This document shows, in pieces, positions 34,785 through 43,525 of a stretch of DNA of 64,000 nt (its first letter is position 1; each line of letters begins with the position of its first letter). This stretch comes from Paenibacillus sonchi (GTDB taxonomy: Bacteria > Bacillota > Bacilli > Paenibacillales > Paenibacillaceae). The DNA lies in NCBI RefSeq assembly GCF_016772475.1, contig NZ_CP068595.1, positions 4,960,001-5,024,000 on the forward strand, in the 5' to 3' direction. Both the position numbers and the translations under genes were made by a program. Below the pieces are notes generated by a model. It made no database searches. It saw only the letters and a program-made list of their open reading frames with translations, and was not told the origin of the DNA.

Positions 34785-36256
34785 ATAATCTCTTGGTCAT
34801 GCCGGTTCTGATTCCCCTGTGTACGGCTGTTCTATTGATGTTTCTGAAAGAGCAGGTGCTGGTGCAGCGGTGGATAAGCACACTGGGCGGAATTCTGAAT
34901 CTTGTTGTGTCGGTTATACTGGCCGCGCGCATCCATCATGAGGGCATACAAACCTTGCACATGGGGGGCTGGGCTCCGCCTTATGGCATTGTGTTTGTAG
35001 GAGACATGTTTGCAGCACTGCTGGTATTGACGGCGTCGGTGGTGAGCCTGGGGATTCTGCTGTATTCCTTCACCAGCATCGGTGCGGAGCGGGAAAAATT
35101 TTATTACTATACCTTTTTTCATTTTCTGCTTGTGGGCGTATACGGTTCTTTTCTGACCGGAGACATCTTCAATCTGTTCGTGTTCTTTGAAGTGATGCTA
35201 ATCTCGTCCTACGCGCTGATATCCCTGGGTGGAATCAGGTTGCAGCTCCGGGAAACCTCTAAGTATCTGCTGATTAACATTGTGTCCTCAACGCTGTTTG
35301 TAGCAGCAGTTGCTTACCTGTATGCAGCGGTGGGCACACTGAATATGGCTCACCTGTCCCAGCGTATTCACGAGGCAGGGCAGGGCGGTGTTCTTAATGT
35401 GATCGCTGTGCTGTTTCTGATCGTCTTTGCTCTAAAGGCCGGGCTGTTCCTGTTCTTCTGGCTCCCCGGCTCCTACAGTGCGCCGCCGGCAGCAGTCCGG
35501 GCCTTGTTCGGGGCGCTGCTTACCAAAGTGGGGCTGTACGCCATTATAAGAACTTTTACGCTTATCTTTGCCGAAGATCCTGATTTCACGAATGGCTGGA
35601 TCGCCTGGATGGCGGCGGCTACGATGATTCTCGGCTCACTGGGTGCCGTTGCATACAATGATATCCCGCGCATCCTCAACTACAATGTCATTGTCAGTGT
35701 GGGTTTTGTCGCCTTCGGATTGTCTGCGGGAACACCGGATGCACTGGATGGAGCTGTTTTTTATCTATTGCACGATATGCTGGGCAAGGCCCTTATGTTC
35801 ATTCTCGGAGGGTTAATGATTGCCGCTGCGGGTACGGATCGGCTTGAGCACATGGGAGGGCTGATCAAACGTTACCCGCTGCTGGGCTGGAGCTTTTTCG
35901 CACTGGCACTGGCACTTGCCGGCATCCCCCCATTCAGCGGATTTCCCGGTAAAGTGCTGATCATCCGGGGAGGACTGGATGCTGGAATGCTGACGTTATC
36001 CCTCATCGGACTGGGTTCTAGCCTGCTCGTGCTGTACTCGCTGATCAAGGTGTTCAGACTTGCCTTCTGGGGCAATATGCCGGACACGGAACCGCCCAAG
36101 GTTAAACTAAAAAGCGGGACGGCGGTGGCTGCCGGACTCCTCGTTCTGGTCATCCTGATGGGCCTTGGAGCAGAGCGGGTGAATACCTATGTATCACAGG
36201 CGGGGGAAGTGCTTGGTTCGCCCCGGCTTTACATTGAAGCTGTATTGAAGGAGTAG
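34781..36256 (+). CDS. mrpD: Mrp Na+/H+ antiporter subunit D
   Basis: A 491-residue NuoM/N-like proton-channel subunit with about 14 membrane helices. It has GDIFNLFVFFEVMLIS with the conserved glutamate at residue 137, the lysine in FALKAGLFLFFWLPG, and YSAPPAAVRALFG. AGGAGGAG ends five bases before its ATG, and the start overlaps the mrpC stop (ATGA). Confidence 0.93.
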   Translation: MNNLLVMPVLIPLCTAVLLMFLKEQVLVQRWISTLGGILNLVVSVILAARIHHEGIQTLHMGGWAPPYGIVFVGDMFAALLVLTASVVSLGILLYSFTSIGAEREKFYYYTFFHFLLVGVYGSFLTGDIFNLFVFFEVMLISSYALISLGGIRLQLRETSKYLLINIVSSTLFVAAVAYLYAAVGTLNMAHLSQRIHEAGQGGVLNVIAVLFLIVFALKAGLFLFFWLPGSYSAPPAAVRALFGALLTKVGLYAIIRTFTLIFAEDPDFTNGWIAWMAAATMILGSLGAVAYNDIPRILNYNVIVSVGFVAFGLSAGTPDALDGAVFYLLHDMLGKALMFILGGLMIAAAGTDRLEHMGGLIKRYPLLGWSFFALALALAGIPPFSGFPGKVLIIRGGLDAGMLTLSLIGLGSSLLVLYSLIKVFRLAFWGNMPDTEPPKVKLKSGTAVAAGLLVLVILMGLGAERVNTYVSQAGEVLGSPRLYIEAVLKE

Positions 36257-36262
36257 ATGAAG

Positions 36263-36742
36263 ATGGCTGTTCAAATCTTATTAAACCTGATGACTGCGTT
36301 TCTGTGGATGATGCTGAGCGGCGACGGGTCAGGCTCAAGCTTTGTAATCGGCTATCTGCTGGGAAGCGGAATTCTGATGGTGCTGCACAAGTTCCTTCCT
36401 GAGCCGCTTTATTTGAACCGCGTGTGGTCCATAGTGAAGCTGCTGGCACTGTTTCTGCGGGAACTGGTCTGGTCCAGCTTTGCGGTCATCCGGCAAATTA
36501 TTCGTCCCAGACTGACCGTTCGTCCGGGCATCTTCGCCTATGAAACCGCACTTCGATCCGATTTTGAGGTCACCCTGCTCTCATGCCTCATCTGTCTGAC
36601 ACCGGGGACGCTAACGCTGGAGGTGTCGGGAAGCGGCCGGACCCTCTATATTCACGCTATGGATATTGAGGACGCCGGCCAGCTCTCCCGCCAGATCGAG
36701 GGAACCTTTGAAAAAGCGATTATGGAGGTGACCCGGCAATGA
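36263..36742 (+). CDS. mrpE: Mrp Na+/H+ antiporter subunit E
   Basis: A small membrane subunit of 159 residues with two or three N-terminal helices and a cytoplasmic tail. It reads MAVQILLNLMTAFLWMML, TLLSCLICLTPGTLTLEV-like segments and YIHAMDIED, all typical. The second of two nearby ATG codons is chosen because the N-terminus then matches the family; GAAGGAG lies nine bases before it. It starts just after the mrpD stop. Confidence 0.9.
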   Translation: MAVQILLNLMTAFLWMMLSGDGSGSSFVIGYLLGSGILMVLHKFLPEPLYLNRVWSIVKLLALFLRELVWSSFAVIRQIIRPRLTVRPGIFAYETALRSDFEVTLLSCLICLTPGTLTLEVSGSGRTLYIHAMDIEDAGQLSRQIEGTFEKAIMEVTRQ

Positions 36743-37032
36743 TTCCGATACTTCTTAATATTTCACTGACGATCCTGGCACTGGCCATGCTGGCCTGCCT
36801 GTACAGGCTGATTCAAGGCCCAACCCGTTCAGACCGGATTGCTGCGCTGGACACCATCGGCATCAATCTGCTGGCGGTGGTCGCGGTACTGAGCATGCGG
36901 CAGAAGACAGAGGATTATTTCGAAATTGTCCTTGTAATCGGAATTCTGACGTTTATCGGGACTACGGCATTAGCCAGATATATTGAAAGAGACACGGTTA
37001 TGGAGCATGGAGGTGATAAGCTTGATCGGTGA
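36739..37032 (+). CDS. mrpF: Mrp Na+/H+ antiporter subunit F
   Basis: A 97-residue three-helix subunit with YRLIQGPTRSDRIAALDTIG, the family's conserved loop with the aspartate-arginine pair. It overlaps mrpE by four bases and mrpG by eleven. Confidence 0.9.
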   Translation: MIPILLNISLTILALAMLACLYRLIQGPTRSDRIAALDTIGINLLAVVAVLSMRQKTEDYFEIVLVIGILTFIGTTALARYIERDTVMEHGGDKLDR

Positions 37033-37393
37033 GCTGCTAATTGTGATACTGGTATTGCTGGGCGCATTGTTTTGCGGGCTTGGCGCGTTTGGACTGGTCC
37101 GGCTGCCGGATGTCTATTTACGTTCCCATGCCGCCACCAAAAGTGCTACACTGGGTGTATTGTGTGTGCTGACAGGAGCCTTTCTGTTTTTTTACTTCTA
37201 TATAGACATAGTCAGCATCAAGCTGCTGCTCGCGATTGTATTCGTCTTCATCACTTCTCCGGTTGCAGGGCATCTGAATGGCCGGTCGGCTTACCGCTCG
37301 GGTGTGCCATTATGGAAGGGCAGCGTGCAGGATGATCTGAAGCCGGTGCTGGAAAAGAATGAGACGAAGGAGAATGATTCACAGTATAAATAA
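37022..37393 (+). CDS. mrpG: Mrp Na+/H+ antiporter subunit G
   Basis: The last antiporter subunit, with three helices. The TTG at 37022 is chosen because GGAGGTGAT lies four bases before it and the length of 123 residues then matches MrpG; a longer frame starts inside mrpF. It has GLGAFGLVRLPDVYLRSHAA and FVFITSPVAGH. With it the operon holds all seven Mrp functions, A to G. Confidence 0.88.
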   Translation: MIGELLIVILVLLGALFCGLGAFGLVRLPDVYLRSHAATKSATLGVLCVLTGAFLFFYFYIDIVSIKLLLAIVFVFITSPVAGHLNGRSAYRSGVPLWKGSVQDDLKPVLEKNETKENDSQYK

Positions 37394-37415
37394 TAGTAAA
37401 CTAAAGAATATTGTC

Positions 37416-37560
37416 TTTTTCGCTGAATTCTGTAAAAGAAGCGGGGGAACCACCGCGTGTGCAGTTTTGCAACTGGCATGCCAAGGGGTGAATCTCGAAC
37501 ATTCGAGTAGGGCTACTCTTCAGGCCCGAATCCGTCAGCTAACCCCGTAAGCGTAGAAGA
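37416..37560 (+). ncRNA. c-di-AMP riboswitch (ydaO-yuaA)
   Basis: The conserved blocks appear in order: GCGGGGGAACC (37441-37451), GGGGTGAATC (37485-37494), a GGGCTACTCTTCAGGCCC hairpin, and CCGAATCCGTCAGCTAACC then CCGTAAGCGT (37526-37554). A weak P1 can form between CGCT at 37421 and AGCG at the 3' end. The aptamer ends within about ten bases of the GAGGAG of the next gene and no terminator hairpin lies between, so control may be at translation. It follows the Mrp operon and precedes an alpha/beta hydrolase. Confidence 0.9.
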
Positions 37561-37575
37561 GAGGAGACGAATGGA

Positions 37576-38400
37576 TTGCCGCAAATTCAACTAAATGGAA
37601 CTACTATCTACTACGAAACCTATGGTACAGGGGTGCCGGTTGTTTTTATTCATGATCACCTGACCTCGCATCATCTGTTTGAGCCGCAAATTGAGTATTT
37701 TCGTGACCGTGTTCAAGTGATTGTTCTGGATCTGAGAGGGAACGGGTTGTCCGGAAAAATGGATGTCGAGGTTCACCGCATTCTGGATACCCAGTGTGAG
37801 GATCTGAAGGAGCTGCTCCGCCGTCTGAGGCTGCTGAGCGTGATTCTCGTCGCAAGCTCCGGCGGGGGTGTGCTGGCCCAGAAATTCGCTGTGCAGAACC
37901 CGGAGCTGGTACGTGCGCTGGTGCTGGTGGACAACTGTTCGAACGGACATGATTCCACGTTAAATAACCGGTTATGGGGAATTGTCGAGAGATGCTCATG
38001 GATATCGTATTATTTGCCGCCTGAGCTGCTTCTGCGCTCCCTGAGAATCGCCTATAACAAATGGCTGCCCGCTTATCATATCCTCCGGAATGAGCTGCTG
38101 CATAAACGGCCAACCGAAGGGATCAAACAGCGGATTGCCCTGCGCCAGATTGATATTCTTGCCTATGCGGCCAAGCTGCAGGTTCCTGTGCTGTGTGTAA
38201 CCGGAAGCCAGAATGAGTGGAGGCTGGCGCAGGCGAGCAAGAACGCCTCCATGCTGCCTTCGGCGCAGCTGGTGGTGCTGGATGATGCCATGTACCCCAG
38301 CCATCTGTGCCAGCCGCAGCTTTTTAACCGCCTGCTGTTAAATTTCCTGATCGACCAGCATGCCATTCATCAGCGGGGCGACGGGCTGGAGGGCGGATGA
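37576..38400 (+). CDS. Alpha/beta hydrolase
   Basis: A 274-residue alpha/beta-fold protein starting at a TTG with GAGGAG nine bases upstream. It has VVFIHDHLTS (oxyanion strand; HD instead of the common HG), VIVLDLRGNGLSG, the nucleophile elbow VASSGGGVLA (serine near residue 98), and a probable acid in CVTGSQNEW. The final histidine is likely in DAMYPSHLCQP near 240. The substrate is unknown. It is placed directly behind a c-di-AMP riboswitch, unusual for this family and suggestive of a link to turgor, cell wall or dinucleotide signalling. Confidence 0.8.
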   Translation: MPQIQLNGTTIYYETYGTGVPVVFIHDHLTSHHLFEPQIEYFRDRVQVIVLDLRGNGLSGKMDVEVHRILDTQCEDLKELLRRLRLLSVILVASSGGGVLAQKFAVQNPELVRALVLVDNCSNGHDSTLNNRLWGIVERCSWISYYLPPELLLRSLRIAYNKWLPAYHILRNELLHKRPTEGIKQRIALRQIDILAYAAKLQVPVLCVTGSQNEWRLAQASKNASMLPSAQLVVLDDAMYPSHLCQPQLFNRLLLNFLIDQHAIHQRGDGLEGG

Positions 38401-38518
38401 TACCGCCCTGCTGAGCCATCAGTCAGAAAGGGCAGCTTGCAGCAATAGATCCTCGGAAGCCGAAAACATGCCTGTTGCCTGCACAGGTCTGTTCCAGTGC
38501 TCCTCTTTGCCGGGCAAA

Positions 38519-39132
38519 TCATCGAACCACCGGACAGTCCAGAATCATGAACTTGCCGTATTCCCCGTCTCTGGATTGGTGATACTTGAGATACGCCTTG
38601 CCTTGATCAATCGCCAGAATCTCTATTTTTCCGGAGGAATGGCTCATGGCCAGCCGCACTCTTTTGCCCAGACCGGAGGTTCGTGATTTGGCTTGCTCAA
38701 CAATGCGATAGACACGTTCAAGGGGGAGAACAAACTCCCGGTTGCCGGCGACTGGCCGGTTAACGAAGAAATAATAGGGAGTGACTCCGGCCCAGGATAG
38801 ACGGAGCAGTTCTCCGAGAACTTCCGGGTCATCATTGATTCCTTTCAGGACAGGGGTTTGATTGACGACAATGGCACCGGCATGGTGAAGGGCTTGAAAT
38901 GCTTTGCGGGCTTCGGCTGTGATTTCATGGGGATGATTAATATGCGCCATTACATAGATCCGGTGTTCTTCAGTCGAGTAAGTCCGAATGATATTCAGGA
39001 AATCCTCATCCTCATAAATGCGCATGGGATTGAAGACGGGGATTTTGGAGCCGAGACGGATAATCTTGACATGCTCAGATCTGACAGCTTAGCAATCTTG
39101 CTGATATCCGTTATGTACTTTACCTTTTGCAT
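38519..39132 (-). pseudogene. KamA-family radical SAM protein, internally deleted
   Basis: The ATG at 39132 (GGGAGAG upstream) opens MQKVKYITDISKIAKLSD, an N-terminus like lysine 2,3-aminomutase-type proteins. After about 18 residues the reading frame of the remainder changes and the sequence jumps to VKIIRLGSKIPVFNPMRI and on through VMAHINHPHEI, VVNQTPVLKGIND and YYFFVNRP, the C-terminal half of the family. Roughly 170 residues, including the CxxxCxxC cluster motif, are missing. The protein cannot be functional. It lies behind a c-di-AMP riboswitch. Confidence 0.75.
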
Positions 39133-39220
39133 GTACATCTCTCCCTAGTCTTATTTAGTGATAAGAAGGGGGAATCGTGTCAAAAGCCAAACTGCAGCCA
39201 GCAGGGTCTGAAAAGCACAA

Positions 39221-39404
39221 AAAGAGACCCTTAACAAGGGTCTCTGGTTATGTGAAATAACTAAAAAAGCAGACCCGTCCACTACTGACGAGGTTAGCTG
39301 ACGGACTCGGGTAAGATGGTACCCTAACATTCTGATGCTTAATGATTCGCCCCAATTGACTGGTTCCCCCGCTTTCCAGCTGAAAATGCTGGGAATTAAG
39401 CGCT
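39221..39404 (-). ncRNA. c-di-AMP riboswitch with terminator, minus strand
   Basis: Read on the minus strand the ydaO blocks appear in order: GCGGGGGAACC, GGGGCGAATC, a GGGTA/TACCC hairpin, and GTCCGTCAGCTAACCTCGT. A perfect terminator follows, AGAGACCCTT/AAGGGTCTCT with TTTTTG (39219-39245). Its own promoter lies at 39410-39439. Downstream on this strand is only the decayed KamA-type gene. The antiporter gene to the right is on the other strand and is not controlled by this RNA in the ordinary way. Confidence 0.87.
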
Positions 39405-39406
39405 GT

Positions 39407-39439
39407 TAGAGTATACTCTATAAAGTTTGTTAAAGTCAA
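39407..39439 (-). promoter_or_regulatory. Promoter of the minus-strand riboswitch in a perfect palindrome
   Basis: TTGACT (39439-39434) and TATACT (39415-39410) are 18 bases apart on the minus strand; the start point would fall at the aptamer's 5' end. The -10 lies inside TAGAGTATACTCTA, a 14-base perfect palindrome, so a second TATACT faces the antiporter gene. Confidence 0.6.
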
Positions 39440-39461
39440 AATTCAATAGCTGAGGTGACAA

Positions 39462-40694
39462 ATGAATCATTTCGATGAAATCTTCATTCAGGTTCTAATC
39501 CTGCTTGCTGTATCCATGGGCGTTATAGCGGTTGCCAAAAAGCTTAACCAGCCATATTCCATTGCACTGGTAGTGGTTGGACTGCTGCTGGGTTTTGTGC
39601 ATATTCCCGTCTTGGAGGAGGCGGAGGTTTTTATCACACAGTCGCATGTGTTTCAAGCAATTATCATTTCTTTATTCCTGCCGATCCTTTTGGGTGACGC
39701 CACACTGAAGCTGCCCTTTTCGCATTTGAAAGAACAGAGCAAACCGGTGCTTGCTTTGGCTTTTGGCGGAACGCTGCTGTCATTTCTGATTATCGGTCTT
39801 GCGGTATATTTCGGCTTGGGACTGCCCTTGATTGTATCCTTTACATTTGCGGCGCTGATGAGCGCAACAGACCCGATAAGCGTCATATCCATCTTCAAAT
39901 CTCTCGGTGTGCCCAAAAATGTGGTAACCATCATTGAAGGGGAGTCTCTTTTCAATGACGGTATTGCTGTTGTACTGTTCCAGATTTCCTCTGTGTACCT
40001 GCTCTCATACATGGAAATGGGATGGGCGGGAATCGGCAGCGGTATTCTGCTGTTTCTGAAGTTTGCGCTCGGGGGCATCCTGGTTGGTGCCATTATGGGT
40101 TATTTGTTCTCACAGCTGATCCGCCTGTATGATGATTTTCCGCTGGAGATTGGTTTTTCCATGCTGCTGTTTTTTGGGAGCTACTTCATTTCAGAGCACT
40201 TCCATGTCTCCGGAGTTATAGCGGTTGCCGTTAGCGGGTTGATCTTCGGCAATTATGGAGCACGGATCGGCATGTCCGAAACTACGAAGACGAACATTAA
40301 TTCCTTTTGGGATGTGATCACCCTCGTGGCGAATTCCTTGATCTTCCTGATGATTGGGCTGGAAATTAAAAATATTGATTTCTCGGACAAATGGTGGCTG
40401 ATGCTGGCTGCGATTGTTATCGTATTACTTGGCAGAACCATCGCACTCTACTCAAGTCTTGCGTTCTTGAAGAATTTCCCCGGCTCCTGGAAGGCAGTGC
40501 TGAATTGGGGCGGATTGAAGGGAAGCCTGTCGATTGCGCTCGCCTTAAGTCTGCCCATGTCTTTTGAAGGGAGGCAGGACATCTTGGTGCTGACGTTCAG
40601 CGTGGTCCTGTTCTCACTTCTGGTGCAAGGCTTGTCGATCAAGCCGCTGGTGAAGAAGCTTGGGTTAAGTCAGGATTCCCGGTCAACGCCATAA
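39462..40694 (+). CDS. CPA1 family Na+(K+)/H+ antiporter (NhaK-like)
   Basis: A 410-residue antiporter with about 12 membrane helices. It has SATDPISVISIF near residue 130 and EGESLFNDGIAVVLF near 165, where the Asn-Asp pair forms the ion site, and NWGGLKGSLSIALALSLP near 350. It resembles NhaK-type exchangers that expel Na+, K+ or Li+. GAGGTGAC precedes the ATG. Lying near the Mrp operon and two c-di-AMP riboswitches, it fits a local theme of ion and turgor control. A terminator follows. Confidence 0.88.
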   Translation: MNHFDEIFIQVLILLAVSMGVIAVAKKLNQPYSIALVVVGLLLGFVHIPVLEEAEVFITQSHVFQAIIISLFLPILLGDATLKLPFSHLKEQSKPVLALAFGGTLLSFLIIGLAVYFGLGLPLIVSFTFAALMSATDPISVISIFKSLGVPKNVVTIIEGESLFNDGIAVVLFQISSVYLLSYMEMGWAGIGSGILLFLKFALGGILVGAIMGYLFSQLIRLYDDFPLEIGFSMLLFFGSYFISEHFHVSGVIAVAVSGLIFGNYGARIGMSETTKTNINSFWDVITLVANSLIFLMIGLEIKNIDFSDKWWLMLAAIVIVLLGRTIALYSSLAFLKNFPGSWKAVLNWGGLKGSLSIALALSLPMSFEGRQDILVLTFSVVLFSLLVQGLSIKPLVKKLGLSQDSRSTP

Positions 40695-40718
40695 TCTTGC
40701 TTGATCAGCCCCCCAATT

Positions 40719-40766
40719 CCCCCTTGTCCTGTGTGCGGATGCCAACCGCAGAATAAGGGGGTTTTT
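40719..40766 (+). terminator. Terminator of the CPA1 antiporter gene
   Basis: CCCCCTT pairs with AAGGGGG around an inner TGCGG/CCGCA hairpin, followed by TTTTT. Confidence 0.8.
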
Positions 40767-41100
40767 GTGCCTTGCAGGCATAAAAAGGCGTGTTCTGAAA
40801 AAAATTCGCCCGAATTTTGGCGGGCCGCAAAGCAGGCGGATTCATTCACTTCCTGCGCACTGCTGGCTGAAGCCTTGCAAGTCCAGAGGTATTAAGGGTT
40901 TCAGGCGTTTTCAGCCCTGCCCAAACTCCGCTTATGATAGCGCTCACAAAATAAGCTGGAATGGGCTTGTTCTGTTCTGTTTGCAAACGCAATCAGGCTG
41001 TGTTATCTTATCTGCCGCTCTTGACGCGCTTAGAAAGCCTTTGTTTTGGTTTTTACAAGCAGACGCCAACAGCAAGTCAATTTCACAGCGCTGAGCTTGA
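40767..41100. other. Gap with a single cre-like site
   Basis: No open frame, RNA or repeat is recognised here. The only signal is ATGATAGCGCTCACA at 40934-40948, which matches 13 of 15 positions of the CcpA site consensus. It stands upstream of the dehydrogenase-like gene remnant and may be a relic of its promoter region. Confidence 0.4.
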
Positions 41101-41379
41101 CTGGGTCTGGAGACAGACTGTCTGGTCTCGGCGATCACTTCAGCCCTCTTTTTTGACCATTATTCAGACCCGGATGCTTTGCAGCTTCAGGATTCGATCC
41201 GAAATATGGGACTCAGCGAAGTCCTGTCCTCCCAGTTACAAATTCCTGCCGATCATCCGCTTCACGAACGTATCGTTCAGGAATATCAAAAGCTCTGCAT
41301 GAGCTATCCTCACATGGCCAGCAACGGTTTTGAATCACTGATCCACAGCATTGGCGGAGCAGCCTTCTTGAAGCATTGA
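41101..41379 (+). pseudogene. C-terminal remnant of a dehydrogenase, possibly mannitol-1-phosphate dehydrogenase
   Basis: About 92 residues with normal coding character (LVSAITSALFFDHYSDPD, then LSEVLSSQLQIPADHPLHE) but no start codon with a ribosome binding site and a stop just upstream. The pattern of a helical bundle with DPDALQLQDSI and a terminal HPLHERIVQEY resembles the C-terminus of mannitol-1-phosphate 5-dehydrogenase. The rest of the gene is absent. The family call is tentative; that it is a fragment is more certain. Confidence 0.45.
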
Positions 41380-41401
41380 AATTTATAAATTCATTCTAAA
41401 A

Positions 41402-41450
41402 AAACGGAAGTCCGGAACTTCATGTGATGTTTTTGGGCTTCCGTTTTTTT
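41402..41450. terminator. Terminator after the dehydrogenase remnant
   Basis: AAACGGAAG and CTTCCGTTT form a stem with a 27-base loop, with A and T runs on both sides. Confidence 0.7.
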
Positions 41451-41579
41451 GGTGCGCATATATAATTAGCAGTGTGTTTTTATTTCTGAAAATAGGTTGA
41501 TAACCTATGTACTTTGTGATTTAATGCAGTAGGGGATTGATAACACGAGCGGGGCAGTCCATCATTTTTTTGAAAGGAA

Positions 41580-43460
41580 ATGAATTGTTTCATGAAGAAA
41601 TCATTGAATAGCATTTTAAACCGGCCGATTCTATTATTCACCTTCGTGCTGCTGCTCAAAAGCGCCGTGGCCTGGTTTGTCGTGTTCAGCGACGGTCCGA
41701 ACTGGAGTATGGTCTTCACCGAAATTCCCTTTTTCATCATTGTATTCAGTCTGATTGAATGGCTGTCCTCCAAACGGAAGATTCTGTACTACATGATTGC
41801 GAATTTGTTCATCACGGTGATTTATTTTGCCGTCCTGATGTATTACAAATATTATGGTGTGATTGCGACCTATCATGCACTGCAGCAAGCGGATAAGGTT
41901 ACTAAGGTCGGAGAGAGCACCTATTCCCTGATTACGCCGTATTATCTGTTTATTTTTGTGGATATCGTCTTCTTCCTGTTTTTTATGTTCCGGCCTAAAT
42001 ATATTGCCAAATGGAAGGAGAGAGGCACATACCGCATCAGCCGCCCAGTCCTGCTTACCGTGGCCGCCGTTTCGCTCGCGCTGTGCTTCTTCAATATCTG
42101 GCCTAACCATGCGAGCATGAACGAGATAAAAAAAGCGGAGAGCATGGGGATTCTGAACTATGAAGTTTACACGCTGTTCGCGGACAGCACGGAGAACGAA
42201 GAGCTTATAGACAGCAAGGAGATTACCCAGCAGGCCGTGGATACGGTTAAAGGGGTTCAACCCCCGCAGCAGCCGCAGTACGCCGGGGCTGACAAGGGCA
42301 AAAACCTGATTATCGTGCAGATGGAATCGTTCCAGAACTTTCTGATCGGACTGACCATTGACGGGCAGGAGATCACACCGAACATCAACAAGCTGGCGCA
42401 CAGCAATACGTACTTCAATAATTTTTACACCAATGCGGGCCAGGGGACGACCTCGGATGCCGAGTTCGTGGTGAACTCCTCATTCTATGTGCCCAAGAAT
42501 GAACCGGCAACGTCATCGCCTTATATGAACAAATCCGTGCCCAGCCTGCCGAAGCTGCTGAGTGCGAACGGTTATTTTACAGCTACTTTTCACACCAACA
42601 GTGTGGAATTCTGGAACCGCAAGGCTCTGTACCAGGCGATAGGCTTTGACAAGTATTATGACCAGAGCTTCTATGGCGATGATGATCATATCGCATTCGG
42701 ATCTTCGGATGAGGTGCTGTTCGCCAAAACGGTTCCGGAGCTGGCCGCACTTGATGCCAAGGATCAGCCGTTCTATGCGATGGTCATTTCCATGAGCGCC
42801 CACCATCCGTTCCGCATTCCCGAGGAGAAGTTCAAGATGAAGCTGCCGGAGCGCTTAGAAGGTACGCTGCTGGGGGACTATATTCAAGCCCAGAATTATG
42901 CCGACTATGCGATGGGGCAGTTTCTGAAGGACCTGAAGACCAGCGGACTGTGGGATGACAGCCTGATTGTGTTTTACGGAGATCATCAAGGCGTGCCGAT
43001 GTACACCCTGGGTGAGGATGAGAAGGCTCTGCTGCAAGAGATGATCGGACATGAGTACGGTTATACGGATATGTTCAATATTCCGTTCATCGTCCACTCG
43101 CCGGGCGGCTCTCTGCCTGCGGTTGTAGACCGGACGGGCGGACAGATTGATATTCTGCCGACAGTATCCAATTTGCTGGGCGTGCCGCTGCAGAATCAGC
43201 TGCATTTCGGGGAGGATTTGCTCAACTCGGACTCGAACCTTATCCCGTTCAGACATTTCCTGCCTACAGGTTCCTTCGTGAATAATACGAGCATTTATCT
43301 GACGGGGAATGATTACGCGGATGGAAGCAACTATAGTCTAAGCGATAATTCGGTCGTCCAGGGCGGCTCTACAGAAGCGCAGTTCGAAGCTGCGGAGCGG
43401 CTGCTGAACCTGTCGAACAGCTATCTGCTGCAATTGCCGGACCGTCCGGACCAGCAGTAA
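41580..43460 (+). CDS. Lipoteichoic acid synthase-type phosphoglycerol transferase
   Basis: A 626-residue membrane enzyme of the LtaS family, which polymerises glycerol phosphate from phosphatidylglycerol onto a lipid anchor outside the membrane. Five N-terminal membrane helices (residues 1-185) precede a sulfatase-fold domain with QMESFQN (metal glutamate), NFYTNAGQGTTSDAEF with the nucleophilic threonine, MSAHHPF and VFYGDHQG with metal ligands. AAAGGA lies three bases before the first ATG and 13 before an ATG four codons later; neither spacing is ideal. It is a single gene with terminators on both sides. Confidence 0.9.
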   Translation: MNCFMKKSLNSILNRPILLFTFVLLLKSAVAWFVVFSDGPNWSMVFTEIPFFIIVFSLIEWLSSKRKILYYMIANLFITVIYFAVLMYYKYYGVIATYHALQQADKVTKVGESTYSLITPYYLFIFVDIVFFLFFMFRPKYIAKWKERGTYRISRPVLLTVAAVSLALCFFNIWPNHASMNEIKKAESMGILNYEVYTLFADSTENEELIDSKEITQQAVDTVKGVQPPQQPQYAGADKGKNLIIVQMESFQNFLIGLTIDGQEITPNINKLAHSNTYFNNFYTNAGQGTTSDAEFVVNSSFYVPKNEPATSSPYMNKSVPSLPKLLSANGYFTATFHTNSVEFWNRKALYQAIGFDKYYDQSFYGDDDHIAFGSSDEVLFAKTVPELAALDAKDQPFYAMVISMSAHHPFRIPEEKFKMKLPERLEGTLLGDYIQAQNYADYAMGQFLKDLKTSGLWDDSLIVFYGDHQGVPMYTLGEDEKALLQEMIGHEYGYTDMFNIPFIVHSPGGSLPAVVDRTGGQIDILPTVSNLLGVPLQNQLHFGEDLLNSDSNLIPFRHFLPTGSFVNNTSIYLTGNDYADGSNYSLSDNSVVQGGSTEAQFEAAERLLNLSNSYLLQLPDRPDQQ

Positions 43461-43464
43461 ACCG

Positions 43465-43506
43465 GAACAGTAAGTATGGGGCTTACCCTGTGCTTACTGT
43501 TTTTTT
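43465..43506 (+). terminator. Terminator of the LtaS-type gene
   Basis: AACAGTAAG pairs with CTTACTGTT, followed by TTTTTTG. Confidence 0.85.
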
Positions 43507-43525
43507 GTGCGGAACATAAGATTTC

